From NCBI RefSeq assembly GCF_030272615.1, contig NC_081409.1, forward strand, positions 912,763,840 to 912,827,839: DNA of 64,000 nt, given 5' to 3'. Shown here in pieces: positions 13,042-25,400 of the stretch (position 1 is the first letter of the stretch; each line of letters starts with the position of its first letter). The notes under the pieces were generated by a model, which was given only the letters and a program-made list of their open reading frames with translations, did no database searches and was not told the origin of the DNA. Source of the DNA: Cryptomeria japonica (Eukaryota > Streptophyta > Pinopsida > Cupressales > Cupressaceae). Both the position numbers and the translations under genes were made by a program.

Positions 13042-14144
13042 AAAAAAAAAAATCAAATTTGATCACAATATGCCTTATCCGTCGGAAACCTTCGTCGGAA
13101 TTTGAGGCCAAATGTATTAGTGTCCCGACGGCTAAGGTGGAGCCCAAGTGCTAACCGAGAATGGTGTGGCCCCCACGCCCACAGGGCTGACAACGTAGCA
13201 CCAGCATATGAACCAGCTCAAACTTGGTGATGATGTGGACAAACCTTTGGTTGACACGTGGCACTTTGTGGCTTCCATGTTGCGGCTTTGATACCGGTCG
13301 AATGATGTGGCTGTCGAGTTGGAGATTGAGGTGGACTAACCAAAGGACAACCCATGGCACTCCAAGATGCTTGAAGATGTTAATTCCCTACAAGGATCCA
13401 ACGGCTCGTGCAATCGCACAAATGAAAGATGCACGAGAGATAGTGATCAAGCGATTGCAAGATCACGCCACGTGACCTACATGGGTTGAGAACCAGGTAG
13501 TGTTGAAGGACACATGGACCAATAGGTAGGTGCCATGTGGAAATGAAGTAGGCCCCGGTGGCTAAAGGGACATTTAAACTAAAATTCCCCCCATTCCCTA
13601 TGGAATAATAAAGGAGTAAAATAATCCCCACATATATCAAATTGCCCCAAAATGTAGAAAAGTTTGAGATGATTTAATGTTGGCCTCAAAATAAATATTG
13701 AACTATGTCGTGAGAAAACAAAGGGTATTCAACCAAGTAATAATCAAGACTGGTTAATGTTGTTTCACGTGCGCCGAGATCTATAAAATCATACCCAAAT
13801 TTGTAAAATCATGATTCTTTTGCTAGACTTAAAGGGTTTGTGCTGTTTTTCAACGTGTATATTCAAAGGAGTGCAAAAAGCGATAAGGTGGATACCTTCA
13901 GCAAAACATATATTTTCATTATATGAGAGGTATTTTCATGGGAAAAAGAAGAAAGCCAAAGTGGATAATATTTTCTATTAGAAGATATTTTGGAGAGTGC
14001 AGGAGAAGCAGAGGATATTTTCATATGCAGGGAGATGAAAGAGATAGGACACATGGCATCAACAAGGCAAATTGAAGAAGACATGTGGCAAAGCAGGAGT
14101 AGATCTAAAGTCTTCTTCTCTTCTATTTATTCTTCTTTTTTCTC
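13042..14144. other. No supported gene
   Basis: Short open frames on both strands at 13150-13640 overlap one another and show no domain or splice support. Confidence 0.5.
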
Positions 14145-14900
14145 TGTTTATGCTTTGGCCCAAGGGGTCAACTAAATTGCTTAAATAGAGTTACATAATG
14201 ATAGGTCTTATGCAAGGATTTAGGTAAGTAGTTTTGGATGTGAATCACTAATGAGATACACTATAAGGCAATGTTATCTTGGATCTAATAGATGCTAGAT
14301 AAAATATTGTCATATGTCATTTTATGTTTTTCACAGTTTCAAGTTGCCCAATGGAATGAGGCACTGATCACAGCTAGCAATTGTGTTTACAGTCAATGTA
14401 GTAGTCAAAATCATTAGCTCTTGCTACAAGATTTGTATGAATCATAATATCTTTTATTTTATGTATGTGTGTTTATGAGCTGAAATGTCTCATGGCTCCA
14501 AGAAGTTGAGGAGGATTCTCCTTTTCTGTTGAGCCCATATGAGAAACATTAATTCTAATAGCTTGAGGAGTTGTTCATTCTCATTGCTCCACTTTAAGTT
14601 GTAGATCAATGGATGATTAGCCATCATTTAGCATCTCCTTAAATTGTTGTTGAGCCTTTTGGTGAGATTATCTGCTTTATTTAATGTTATTTACAAGTGT
14701 GGTGCAGAGATTGTAAATGCATTAAGGGATCACCTTCCCTGGTTTTGCAGAGCCTAAAGTGCAGAAGGATCTTGTATCCTTGTTAAGTCGGTCCAAGTCC
14801 TTGAAATTTTTGATAATTGAGGTTGGAAACCTCATAGGAAGTGGAGAGATCAACTTGGTTACTGCATAAGTGTAAAACCTATAATTGGGAACCAACATCA
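14145..14900. repeat. Dispersed repeat, copy 1 (sister at 39421-40106)
   Basis: Begins GTTTATGCTTTGGCCCAAGG and ends near GGGAACCAACATCA. The same blocks in the same order and orientation appear at 39421-40106 (GGCCCAAGGGGTCAA, GCCCAATGGA.TGAGGCACT, TTGGTCCAAG, AACTTGGT). On the minus strand both copies can be read as a similar peptide (KLISPLPMRFP here, KLIPPNTYREPPP there; both then NKDTRSF), suggesting an old coding origin. I do not recognise the protein. Confidence 0.7.
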
Positions 14901-16402
14901 TGCATAGAAACATTGACAAAGCCTATTTACATATAATCTCAAAACCAAATCACAAGCAATTGCCTATTCGTCAAAATCTAATGGATTTGATCGATTTGAT
15001 CGATCTCACCGAATAAACAAATGGTGGATAGTTCCACTTTAGTCATTACTCAAACATTAGGCGAAGTTGATCGACAATTAAAGAACAGACCAATGGTCCC
15101 TCGTAGACCTTCCTACTAAAATTGGCCCTACCCTTCACGAGGAGTATAGATAAAGAGACCTGTGTGGTGCTATCTGAGTACTGGTGTTGTGTGCCACATA
15201 TCTCACTCTGACCATTCTACTCTATACTTCCCTTTAACTAAGTATGACCAATTTGGAATGATTTATGTTTTGGCCACACATGTGAACTTGACTTGTCATA
15301 TGTAGTGACTAATATGACACTTTGGCCAAAGTTTCATGAAAAAAAGTCTTTGTTCACCCACCCCTTACTCAACTTGGAGACTACTCTCACTTCCTAGGGT
15401 TTGGTAATTAAAGACAACTAGTCCAAAATACATAAGAGACTACTTAAGTTATCACTTGTAGATAAGGTGTTCTCCCCTTTGCAACTGCAAGGTATGGATC
15501 CACTATCTTAGTCCATCTTAATTCTTCTAAAGACTTGAAATTTCTTCAAGCCCCTAATTTTAAGCTAATGAAAAAGATATACGAGTTTTCTAACTGGAAT
15601 TTCCTATGACCTCCTGGTCTTTCTTATTTGCTTAGTTTTATCTTATTTTGAACTCTTAAATTTATCACCAAATAATTTCACTAAATATTGCCATATCAGT
15701 AGTTATTCATTTCTTGACTTCCCGTCTTTAACCTTCATTCAATCCTAAATATAGACATTTATATAAATATGAATATAGTATAGTCTTATCTCAAATTCAA
15801 AAATACTCAAAAGAGCAACTTGGAATATTCTCATCATTAATAATAAACCCAACATTTCTCATGTTCTTCACTTAGAAATTATAAAATCATACAAAATCAA
15901 GGGCACTACATTGAGATGTGTTTCCCAAATTCAAATCTTCCAAGTAAAAACAATTCTAACACTTGATAAAGAAAATTTCCAAAAAGTACTTATGACATGC
16001 TTGTTGGTTTCAAGAGATCATTGGGAGATGAAGGTTGAGAGGTACTAGCTCCTTCCTCAAATTCTTCTTTTTTTAACCAATCATCACCCTATCCCCTCTT
16101 TCAATATGTGAAGAAAAACTCTATTTTTTTCTAATTCCCTATTGTGAGTGATTAAACCTCACTCTGTACACAAACTTCTTGAAGGCAAACAATTCAAAAT
16201 AACAAGTCACCCTGAAATAAAGTTTCTCCTAAAAGACCCTTTTAAATCCTATGGCTATCCTATTTATAGCCATCCTAGAGAAAATGCCTCCAAAACAAAT
16301 CATCCATGCAACTAAAAAGCAACATGCAAGAAAAAAGAAAAAAGAAATATGCAACTAAAAAGCAACATGCAAGCAAAAAGTAATATGAAAAAAGAAACAT
16401 GA
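14901..16402. other. No supported gene; A-rich ATGCAA repeats at its right end
   Basis: No convincing coding frame. At 16310-16402 an A-rich array of CAACTAAAAAGCAACATG units begins; it continues after the LTR element at 22479, so the element inserted into it. Confidence 0.55.
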
Positions 16403-17299
16403 TGTTGGCAATTGACACTCGTCGGATTCATTTTGTTGTCATTGATGGCAACAAGATTAGATAGAAATCATTTATCGGCATTAGGAGGCATATACCGACA
16501 GACACCGACTTTGGAGTATTCAAGGCTACATCGGCACCAACATCATACTTGAAGAAGCCGACATCAAGAAAGATTTATTTAGTAAATCATTTTGTAATTA
16601 TTGTCAAGGACGACATTGGATATCTTTTGTAATGCATTATAAGCCAACATAAGGCATATTGTTTATAATGGGTATATAGGTCAGTCTGCTAGATCACTTT
16701 TGAAGTGTGATAATGATATTATATATGACATAGGAGAATATAGCAGAACTGTATAATGCGAAGTATATGTATGTAGATCATTTGTATGTGATTGTTATAT
16801 CATGCAATGATATGTAGATAGCTTGGAAAGCATTTTGGGAGGACAAGAGATACCGGTAGTAGTGTTCAGGGTTTATGAACTGGTACAGAGCATAGCTAGA
16901 ACCGAAACTCTATCTGGCATAGCAAATGCATTTTTGAGTTCAATTTTATTGTTTTACATCAGCAGAAACTTGTAGTCAGTGAGACTCTTTAGTGATGAGC
17001 AATATGCTCTAGGCAGTGTGTCTTCCTGCATGTGCAGGCCCTCATTATATGTAATATCCTTTCATATGGCTAGTGAACTGATATTGTGGATCACAAATCC
17101 CACCGTGGTTTTTCCTCTTTGAGGTTTTCCACGTACAAATTCTGTGTTATGGTGTTCATTTACGTGGATGGTTTATTTGCTTCAAGTTATATGTTTATTT
17201 GTTTACTGGTTTATATGTGTATGGAATAAAAGGATAAAATCTAGATTAACTAGCATAACACTAATTCACCCCCCCTCTCAGTGTTCTTGGATCCCAACA
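16403..17299 (+). repeat. 5' LTR (897 bp)
   Basis: Starts TGTTGGCAATTGACACTC and ends TTCTTGGATCCCAACA. Near its 3' end it holds GGTTTTCCACGTACAAATTC and a C-rich ACCCCCCCTCTCAGTG block, features shared with the other LTR and with the LTR-like end at 45275-45315. Confidence 0.92.
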
Positions 17300-17301
17300 A
17301 T

Positions 17302-17313
17302 TGGTATCAGAGC
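17302..17313 (+). promoter_or_regulatory. Primer-binding site, initiator Met tRNA type
   Basis: TGGTATCAGAGC two bases after the LTR end is the standard plant primer site complementary to the 3' end of initiator methionine tRNA, used to start minus-strand DNA synthesis. Confidence 0.93.
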
Positions 17314-17373
17314 TTGGTACCTCAGAAGAAGTTTAACAACTTGAGGAAGATCCTGAAACTAGAATCTTTGAAC

Positions 17374-18511
17374 ATGGCTATGGAGAAGCAACTTGAGATG
17401 GCTCTTGAGGATTATTATGTTGAAAGGATGAAGAAATTGAAATTGCAAGAAGAATTGAATTCTGCAAATAAGTTCATTTTTATCCTATAAGAAAGGTTAT
17501 CATCAGCTCAAGCCAAGAGAAAAGCACTTTTGCAAAACCCGGATGATGAGGAGAAGAATGCACTTAAGGAACAATGTCAGAAACTAAGTCAAGCGAACAT
17601 GCTCATGAAGAATGAAATGCAAGATCTGACTATGAGGTTATCAAAAGATATTGAGGATAGAAAGAAGAAGGAAGATAATCTTGTTATATCTTTGAAGAAA
17701 AAATTTGATGAATGTGGCAGATTGACTCATGAGAATAATATGTTGATAACTGATTTATTACGTTCTGGAACAATGAACAAGAACTTGAAAGACAGATAAC
17801 TACTTTGAGAGATGATCTAACTACTACAAGTGAGTACAAAGAAAAATTCAGGATTAGTGTTGCTCAGTTGGATGACTTATTGAAAAGACAAAGGCAGATC
17901 GATGATTCTAGAGGACTTGGATTTGTACAAGGTGAAAGCTCTGGTACTGCAAATGAAGATCAAACAACCGGTATGCAGAACTCATCAGAACAGAGGAAAC
18001 CAGTATGGAAATCTAATGCTTATAAATTCAATGGTAGATGTTTTGTTTGCAATAAATTTGGGCATATGGCTAAACAATGTAGAAATAAAGCAAATCAAAA
18101 CTACAATTCTGTTCCCGATCAATGCACAAATTGCAAGAAATATGGTCATAGATCAGAAGATTATAGAATGAATGTTAAATGTCATGCATGTGGAAAGTTT
18201 GAACATTTTTCTAATCATTGTAGGTCAAGGAATGACACCGGATTTGTCAAAGCAATTCATGAGAACAATGTCACATGTTATGCTGCAACAAAATAGGTCA
18301 TATTGCTAAATACTGCATAAGCAAGACTCAACCGGTTAGCAATGATAAATATAATGATAAAGGAAAGAAAAAGGTAGATGAAATACAACAAGATCACACC
18401 AAGAGATGGGTTAGAAAATCTGAAGAACCAAGTAGAGATGGATCTACACCGGTAACTCCATCGGTAGAAAAGGGTATTCCTCCACCGGTAGGAAATTTCA
18501 TTGGTAACTGA
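17374..18511 (+). pseudogene. gag-like protein with coiled coil and four CCHC zinc knuckles, broken
   Basis: Starts MAMEKQLEMALEDYY. The N-terminal two thirds are charged and helical, rich in K, E and L, and look like a coiled coil; the UBN2 domain usual in Copia gag was not seen. C-terminal zinc knuckles follow: CFVCNKFGHMAKQC (near 18040), CTNCKKYGHRSEDY with the last Cys replaced by Tyr (near 18125), CHACGKFEHFSNHC (near 18180), and CNKIGHIAKYC (near 18280), which is reached only after a one-base frameshift. A TAA at 17488 and a frameshift near 17800 also break the frame. Gag would package element RNA into cytoplasmic particles. Four knuckles is more than the one usual for plant Copia gag. 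Confidence 0.75.
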
Positions 18512-18540
18512 GGCATAAGCCTTAGGGGTTGGCAAAGTCA

Positions 18541-18875
18541 TTGCAAAATCCTACACATTACCTCGGAGGAGATCTAAAGAGATCTGGAAGAGATCTAGAG
18601 AGTTGTGTTCATCATTGATGAAGGTTCACCTGGCACAAGACTGTGAAAACTGACACCCGTAGGGTTGTTGGCGAAGCATTTATTATAGAGAAAGATTAGG
18701 GTTTTATTCGCTGATAAAAGTGGTAAGTGAATTCATTTTGACTCATTGAGAATTCAAGCATTCAGAGCGAAGAAAAGGTGAATTTCAGGCGAATTAAGAG
18801 TGTGCAAAGGCATTCTGAAAGGATTTCGAGCAGTTATAAATCTTCCACCAGCATTCACTTCAGGTTTTCTTCAAA
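18541..18875 (+). other. Spacer between gag-like ORF and second ORF, leader-like
   Basis: Non-coding in all frames. It carries GAGATCT repeats (about 18560-18600), then GATTAGGGTTTTATTCGCTG and a possible GTAAGT donor before the ATG at 18876. It could be a captured 5' leader or a splice region giving the second ORF its own message. Confidence 0.4.
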
Positions 18876-20975
18876 ATGGCATCTGGATCTTCAGCTCCTA
18901 CTTTCATTTCAAATCACATCGTTGTCGAAGTCAAGGATAGGTTAAGGCTCGTATTCAAGGAGGTTCCCAAAATTGCTAAGAAGGAAGATTCTGCAGGAGC
19001 ATTTTCTAGGGTTCCTGATGGCGTGATGTATGTTGAAAACATGAGGGAATACATTCACTGCACCCTGGAGGATCTAGGCACAGAGGAAATCAAAAGCATG
19101 TATCAATCCGTGAAACTGGGAGACTCTGGAACCATCAAACTGGAATAAAAAGCAATTGAGGATCTAGGGTTAACCGGTATTCTTTACATACCAGAATTCA
19201 AGGATGAAGTCATCGGATACGTTCTGAGCAGGGTTCACAACGAGTTCATCTGGCTGGATAGGCCTTACATGATCAATAAGGAGGTTATTCAAGCTATCAC
19301 CGGCTTACCCAAAGTTGGACAAGAACCTGACAAGAAAATTTCTAACATAGAGGTCGAGAAACTCACCGGTGCAACTCCTGATAGTAGATCAATAAGGATC
19401 AACACAATCACCGACACTAATGTGAAATTTACAAGTATGATAATAGGTTATAAGGTAACTCAATCTAATCGATTGAATTTTGTTGCTAGTTCATGCATTC
19501 ATGTTGCATATCAAATGCTGAGGAATAATGCAAAGTATGATTTATGTGAATGGATGAGGAGTGAATTGATGTTGAACCTTGGAAACATCAAGGGAGTTAA
19601 GAAAGGAACTTTTAGATATGGTAATCTCATTGTATGTATGATGCTTTACTTCCTGAATGAGCTACCTAGTCTTGGCAAGAAGCATTGGGCTCATGACATA
19701 TCGGTAGGTATGCAGACAAAGGAAGCAATCACCGGTCTTGGTACTGGCAGAGATGAAAAAATTTGGGGGTATTTCAAAACATTCCAAGAAAACATGAGGC
19801 AAAGGGAGAGAATATCAAAGATAATTGTGGAGAAGTACTCCATTGATATCTGCTTTATGGTGAAAATTGATGAAACTCTTATGGAGGCAGTGAAACCTAG
19901 GAGAATCTAGAATACTGAGCTTGGATATGAGGTAGATGATAGCATTTTTGAACTCTATGAAAAATTGTTGCTAGATGCCCCATTGGATGACAAAACAGAG
20001 CATTTTGGTACAGCAGAAGAGAAGGCCCTTGAAGTCAAAACTAGTTTTAATAGGAAGAGAAGAGAGAAGAAAATAGAAAAGATGTATGCATATGTATAGG
20101 ATGTAATTCATAAGATAAACACTCAACTGGGTTCTGGATCCAAATCGACAGCAGAACTAGCAGTGGCTAGTACTGCAGAGGTGAAGAAGCCTGAAGCTTA
20201 AATCTCTACCATCACTTATGATTCTAACCCTAGGGACAATGAACCTCTAGCTTTCAGAAGGGTACAAAGGAAGAAAGTGGATCAACCACCAGTAGAGAAG
20301 AAGAAGGAAGAGCCTAGGAGGAGACTTGTCAGAAAGACAACTAAACCTACTGCACCACCACCTTCGGTAAGGAAGCCTATACAAAAGAGGAAACCAGTCA
20401 CATCTACACCGACAACCACAAGTAAAAAGAAGAGTGGTGATACTAAAATTGGTAAGACTAAAAAGACCTGTGCTAAATTAATTGATGAAATTACAAAGGA
20501 TGTTATGTTGAAAAATGTATCTAAGTATTATGAAGATTTAGAGGATGATGAGCGAAATGAAATTGAAGAGGCAATTTGTCTATACATAGATATATATAAG
20601 AAAGCCTTAGTAGAAATTTTAAAGGAGATACCTCGATCTTTGTATAATAAAATTGATGCTAGAAGACTTGACACTATCAAGAGGGATAGGGAAATTAAGG
20701 AAGTAACACTTTTGGAAATGTGTGGTTCTATAAGCAGTGAGGAAATGAAAAGATGCATAGATGTTGCAAATAGGAAAGTTTTCAGTAGTAAACCTCGACA
20801 GATAAGCCTTATGATGGGCAAAGTAAATGAGGTGATAAATGAGACCAGTAAAGGTTGGACCAAATTCTTTCGGAAGAATCCAGATTTTCTCACATCTCAT
20901 GAAGAATTTGCAAAGGCAACATCTTCCACCGTTCCTGACAAATCAAAAGTATTGCTAATTCTTTTGATGGATTAA
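18876..20975 (+). pseudogene. Second ORF of the LTR element, about 700 codons, function unknown
   Basis: One frame runs from MASGSSAPTF at 18876 to a TAA at 20973, interrupted by four stops (TAA 19146, TAG 19908, TAG 20097, TAA 20199). Each can be derived from a Gln codon by one C-to-T change. Codons 1-440 look globular (AITGLPKVG near codon 138, WMRSELMLNL near 225). Codons about 470-535 are a basic, Pro/Thr-rich linker (EEPRRRLVRKTTKPTAPPP). Codons 536-690 are charged and helical, ending KFFRKNPDFLTSHEEF. A further frame at 20991-21173 may be its frameshifted tail. No DDE, YxDD or protease motif is present. It occupies the place of pol. Candidates are a captured host gene, an envelope-like or accessory ORF, or an unfamiliar transposon protein. 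Confidence 0.65.
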
Positions 20976-21538
20976 CCGCACTAACCACATTTGTTGATGG
21001 ATAAATTTTATCCTTGGAGAACCAAATTTTTGCTTTTGAGAAGGAGAGATAAATTCATTAGGAGAGAAAGAAGTCTGAGAAGACTGGTGAGTCCCAGATT
21101 GGATTCATTGGGTGTACATAAGAGAGAGTGCATGGACATGATTGCTAAACCCACACCGACAGATGTCAAATAGAAGGAAACACTTGCCCACTTACTAAGT
21201 GGACTGGTATCCATTTCTGAAACTTTCAAAACCGGCTGGCATACATATCTTTAGTTGTTGAATAAGGTCTACCCATAAATTTTGAAGTTGGTCAAGCTCC
21301 AGTGAAATTAATAGTATTCACTTATTCTTTTGTTCTGAATTCTTTCAACTCTTTCATCGGTCTTTGGCATTGATGTCAAAGGGGGAGTATGTATATATGT
21401 GAAAAATATCAAAAACATCAGACAAGATCACATGGTAAGGATATCAAGATATCAAAAGGAGTGTATTGCTCAGGGGGAGCATATTTTAGTTAAACCGACA
21501 GGGAATCCATTTTTCACATGAGTGTTGCCATCAATGCC

Positions 21539-21550
21539 AAAGGGGGAGAT
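21539..21550 (+). promoter_or_regulatory. Polypurine tract
   Basis: AAAGGGGGAGAT directly abuts the TGTTGG start of the 3' LTR, the expected plus-strand primer. A similar AAAGGGGGAG lies at about 21378, upstream of the true tract. Confidence 0.9.
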
Positions 21551-22478
21551 TGTTGGCAATTGACACTCATCGGATTCATTTCATTGTCATTGATGGCAAT
21601 AAGATTAGATGGAAATCATTTACCGGCATTAGGAGGCATATACCGGCAGACACTGGCTTTGGAGCATTCAGGGCTACACTGACACCAACACGGGCACCGA
21701 CATCAGTACTTGAAGGAAGGCGACATCAAGAAAGATTTATTTAGTAAATTATTTTGTAATTATTGTCGAGGCCGACATTGGATATCTTTTGGAATGCATT
21801 ATACACTGACATAAGGCATATTGTTTGTAATGGGTATATAGGTCAGTCTGCTAGATCATTTTTGAAGTGTGATAATGATATGATATATATGACATAAGAT
21901 GCGACATAGGAGAATATAGCAAAACTATATAATGTGAAGTATATGTATGAAGATCATTTGTATGTGAGTGTTATATCATGCAATGATTTGTAGATAGCTT
22001 GGAAAGCATTTTGGGAGGACAAGAGATACTGGTAGCAGTGTTCAAGGTTTATGAACCGGTATAGAGCAGAGCTAGAACCAGAACTCTATCAGGAATAGCA
22101 GATGCATTTTTTAGTTCAATTTTATTGTTTTACTTCAGCAAAAACTTGTATTCAATGAGACTCTTTAGTGATGAGCAATATGCTCTAGGCAGTGTGCCTT
22201 CCTACATGTGCAGGCCCCCATTATATGTAATATCCTTTCATATGGCCAGTGAACTGATATTGTGGGTCACAAATCTCACCGTTGTTTTTCCTCTTTGAGG
22301 TTTTCCACGTAAAAATTCTATGTGTTATGGTGTTCATTTATGTGGATAGTTCATTTGCTTCAAGTTATATGTTTATTTATTTATTGATTTATATGTGTAT
22401 GGTATAAAAGTATAAAATCTAGATTAACCAACAGAACACTGATTCAGCCCCCCCTCTCAGTGTTCTTGGATCCCAACA
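21551..22478 (+). repeat. 3' LTR (928 bp)
   Basis: Starts TGTTGGCAATTGACACTC and ends GGATCCCAACA. It is 31 bases longer than the 5' LTR through small insertions, for example an extra ACGGGC-containing block near 21690. Differences from the 5' LTR are mostly C/T and G/A. Confidence 0.92.
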
Positions 22479-25400
22479 CATGCAACTAAAAACTAACATG
22501 CAATGAAAAAAGTTACACTCAAATTAAAAAAGCAACATGCAATTAAAAAAAAGTACATGCAAATTTAAAAAAGCAACATGCAAATCAAAAAGTTACTTTA
22601 TGAATTAATCACCTAATTAGACTATGTACAATTTGTTGCATGAATTGAAAGATTATTCCAACACCTAATTAGGAACTAAGTGAAATTTGAAGCATGAAAG
22701 GAAATATTAATCCAATCCTAATTAGGAACTAAGTGCAAGTTGTTTGTTCAATTTTAAGCCTTTGATTGGTTATGCCCTACAATAGGCACATTAGCTCTTC
22801 CGAAACCTACACAAAAATAGTGACGAGCATGAAAATCAGGAATTTGGTCTTCTCGAACCTGTATCTCATAAAAAATCTCACAAAAAGCATCAAATTAAAT
22901 GTGTTCACGTCAGGTTCACTAGAAAATGTAATTAGGAATTCAAGAAAATGTAACTTGATTTGTACCCCCTTGGGCACCTTGATCCTAATGCAAAATAGGA
23001 TGTCGCCATGGTCCTCCCTCAATTTGGGCCCCTTTAAACCCATTTTTGCATTTCAAAAAAGAGAGAGGTTTCACTCTCCGTGTTGGCTCATGTCAGAAAA
23101 TTAGCCAATTTTTCAGACGGGAAAGTATATAAAGAGAATTTCCCCTCTCATTTGAACATATAAGGCATCCATCAATTAGAAAGATCACACATGAGATCAA
23201 GCATTCAAGAGTGATTAAGCATTATTAGTCTTCTTTCAAGCCTTGGAGCAACAACAAAGTCAATATTTAAGCATTGAAGTGGAGATTTGCATCCTATTCC
23301 AACAAAGACTTCATAAACTCTAATTCCATGTAGAGGCAAGAAAAACTTCACAAGGAGGTATCATCATTCAATTTTCAGTCATAATTCAACATCTCCCTCA
23401 AAAGGATAATCTTTCGTTACAGTTATTTCAATTATCTTTATTTCAATTTCATGGTTAATTCCAAAATAGGGGTTTGACCTAAGGCAAGCCCCTATTCCCA
23501 ACCTATTTCCCCTTTTAGTGTGTGCAGGAAATAGGTACGGATCTATGATCTTCAAGATAAACTTCATTCACAGAGACAAATCAACCCTTTTTGGCGTGCA
23601 AAAAAGTATGAGGACCATGGTGACTGAATCATGGTCCTGACTTTTTAGGAGCTTTTTCGAGGATCAGATTTGACTCGACTTATACTGCTCAGATCCAGGT
23701 GCATCCAAAAATCCCGCATCTGTAGCTCACTGTTTTCTCAGTTTTACCTTCACTTTTCAACATTTTACCTAATTTCAGCAATTCAACTTACAAAAGAGAG
23801 GAAACCCCAAAATCAAATTAATCCAATCCATTCAGCATTCAGTCCTTATTTGATTTGTGACTGAATCTAATGGATTCCCTTCCTGTTAAGAATTGCATGC
23901 AAAAAATATCAATTATATGCAAATACAGATTAAACAAAGGAATGAAAAACACAAAAATAATAACAATGAGGAGACAAAATTTAACGTGGTTCACCCAAAC
24001 TCGGGCTACATCCACCAAAAAGAGAGTCAAATATTATTATCCAATAAATCGAATTCATTACAACCAACAATCCCTTGCAACTCAATATCGCTGCAAAATG
24101 CTACAAAATTCTCTACAGAAAACCCTAACCCTTAGTCATTTTATCAAGACTTGCGTCATTACAGAATTAGAGTTACAATATGTTAGCTAGTAGAAAAAAT
24201 AATACCCAACACCTTTATAAAATAATTAAAGTCATTTCGGCTCATGGGGCACTACACTTCGACCCCGCCCTAGACCCCGCAAGGGGCGCTACCCCTTGAC
24301 CCCGCCTTGGGGGTGCTGTTCCCAAACCCCCGTTAAATAATTTGGGGGGAAACTGCGCCGATAAAAGTGGGAAAAATTTAACCTCTGAGTTTAATTAGGC
24401 TCCATATAACAACACTTCCCTCTTTTGAATGTAAAGGTCCTAAGTGAAAAATTAGTGGTTTTCATCCCTCTAATGGTGGAAACCCTAAATTTTTCCCTTT
24501 ACAAATATTCTTGTAATCACATCCTCCAACATATAATATATCTACAATCATGGATCAAACATAGCATTTTCCCCTTTCTAACCTAATACATTTAAGCATA
24601 GGTCAAAATTTAAAATGATAAACTTGAACCCAGACAACACATTCCAAACATGAAAATCATACTTAGGTCCATAGAATGATAATATATGCAAGCCATGACC
24701 TTGACATATTTTTGAAAAGAAAGCTATGATTATTGTACCGTCATTGAAATATTTAGGGGGTTTATTTTAGTCGTGTTTGGATTCCTATAAGTGGATGCAT
24801 AATTTATTTGACGCCATGATTTTTCCATTGAGACACTTTTTGCACAAACAATATCATTTGCTAAATAAGATACCAATTGATCTCGTTAACTTCACAATCA
24901 TATATAAAAAGAAGACCATTTTTTTAATAAACCTTCCAAACCTCTTCGACGTACCCATTGCACAAAGTGCCCTTGCATCTTAACGTCAATTTCTCATTGA
25001 ATTCCCTACTTAATCAATAAATTATATTTTCTTGAATACCAATACCCAATCTATTAATTTGAAAATATAGCCTCAAAGGGTCACAAAAGAAGATCAAAAC
25101 AATATTATCAAGTCAAAACCATAGGTGTATATTTTGCTTAGTCTCACACACATTCGTAGATTTTATAGAGTGCAATTGTCTAAATTTATTCATCTAAATA
25201 TTTATTTCAAAAATGAAGTAACAATAAAATGCTCAAATTAGTCTTTGTCTCTTCAATATTAAAGTATGATTTTATTTTTCTTATTTTATTTCTATTTTAA
25301 ATCTATTGAAATGTACATTTCTAAACCCAACTTTTCATGATTTAGTTTTCAAAATTACCACGAACCAAATAGTAATGTATGCTCTTTTGAATTTGCAACA

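Larger units (their letters stand above)
16403..22478 (+). mobile_element. Non-autonomous LTR retrotransposon with gag-like ORF and an unassigned second ORF
   Basis: Two related LTRs (16403-17299 and 21551-22478) start TGTTGG and end CCAACA. A primer-binding site follows the first and a polypurine tract precedes the second. The flanks CATGA (16398-16402) and CATGC (22479-22483) are a target-site duplication with one change. The internal 4.25 kb holds a gag-like ORF with four zinc knuckles and a second ORF of about 700 codons. No protease, integrase, reverse transcriptase or RNase H was seen in any frame. By family knowledge such an element must borrow replication proteins. About one base in ten differs over the first 140 LTR bases, mostly transitions, so it is old. 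Confidence 0.88.

Noticed and set aside
24240-24360. Organelle or rDNA insertion suggested by the C/G-rich patch
   Set aside because: The CCCCGCAAGGGGCGC-type patch is simple inverted C/G runs; I recognise no rRNA or plastid gene sequence in it.
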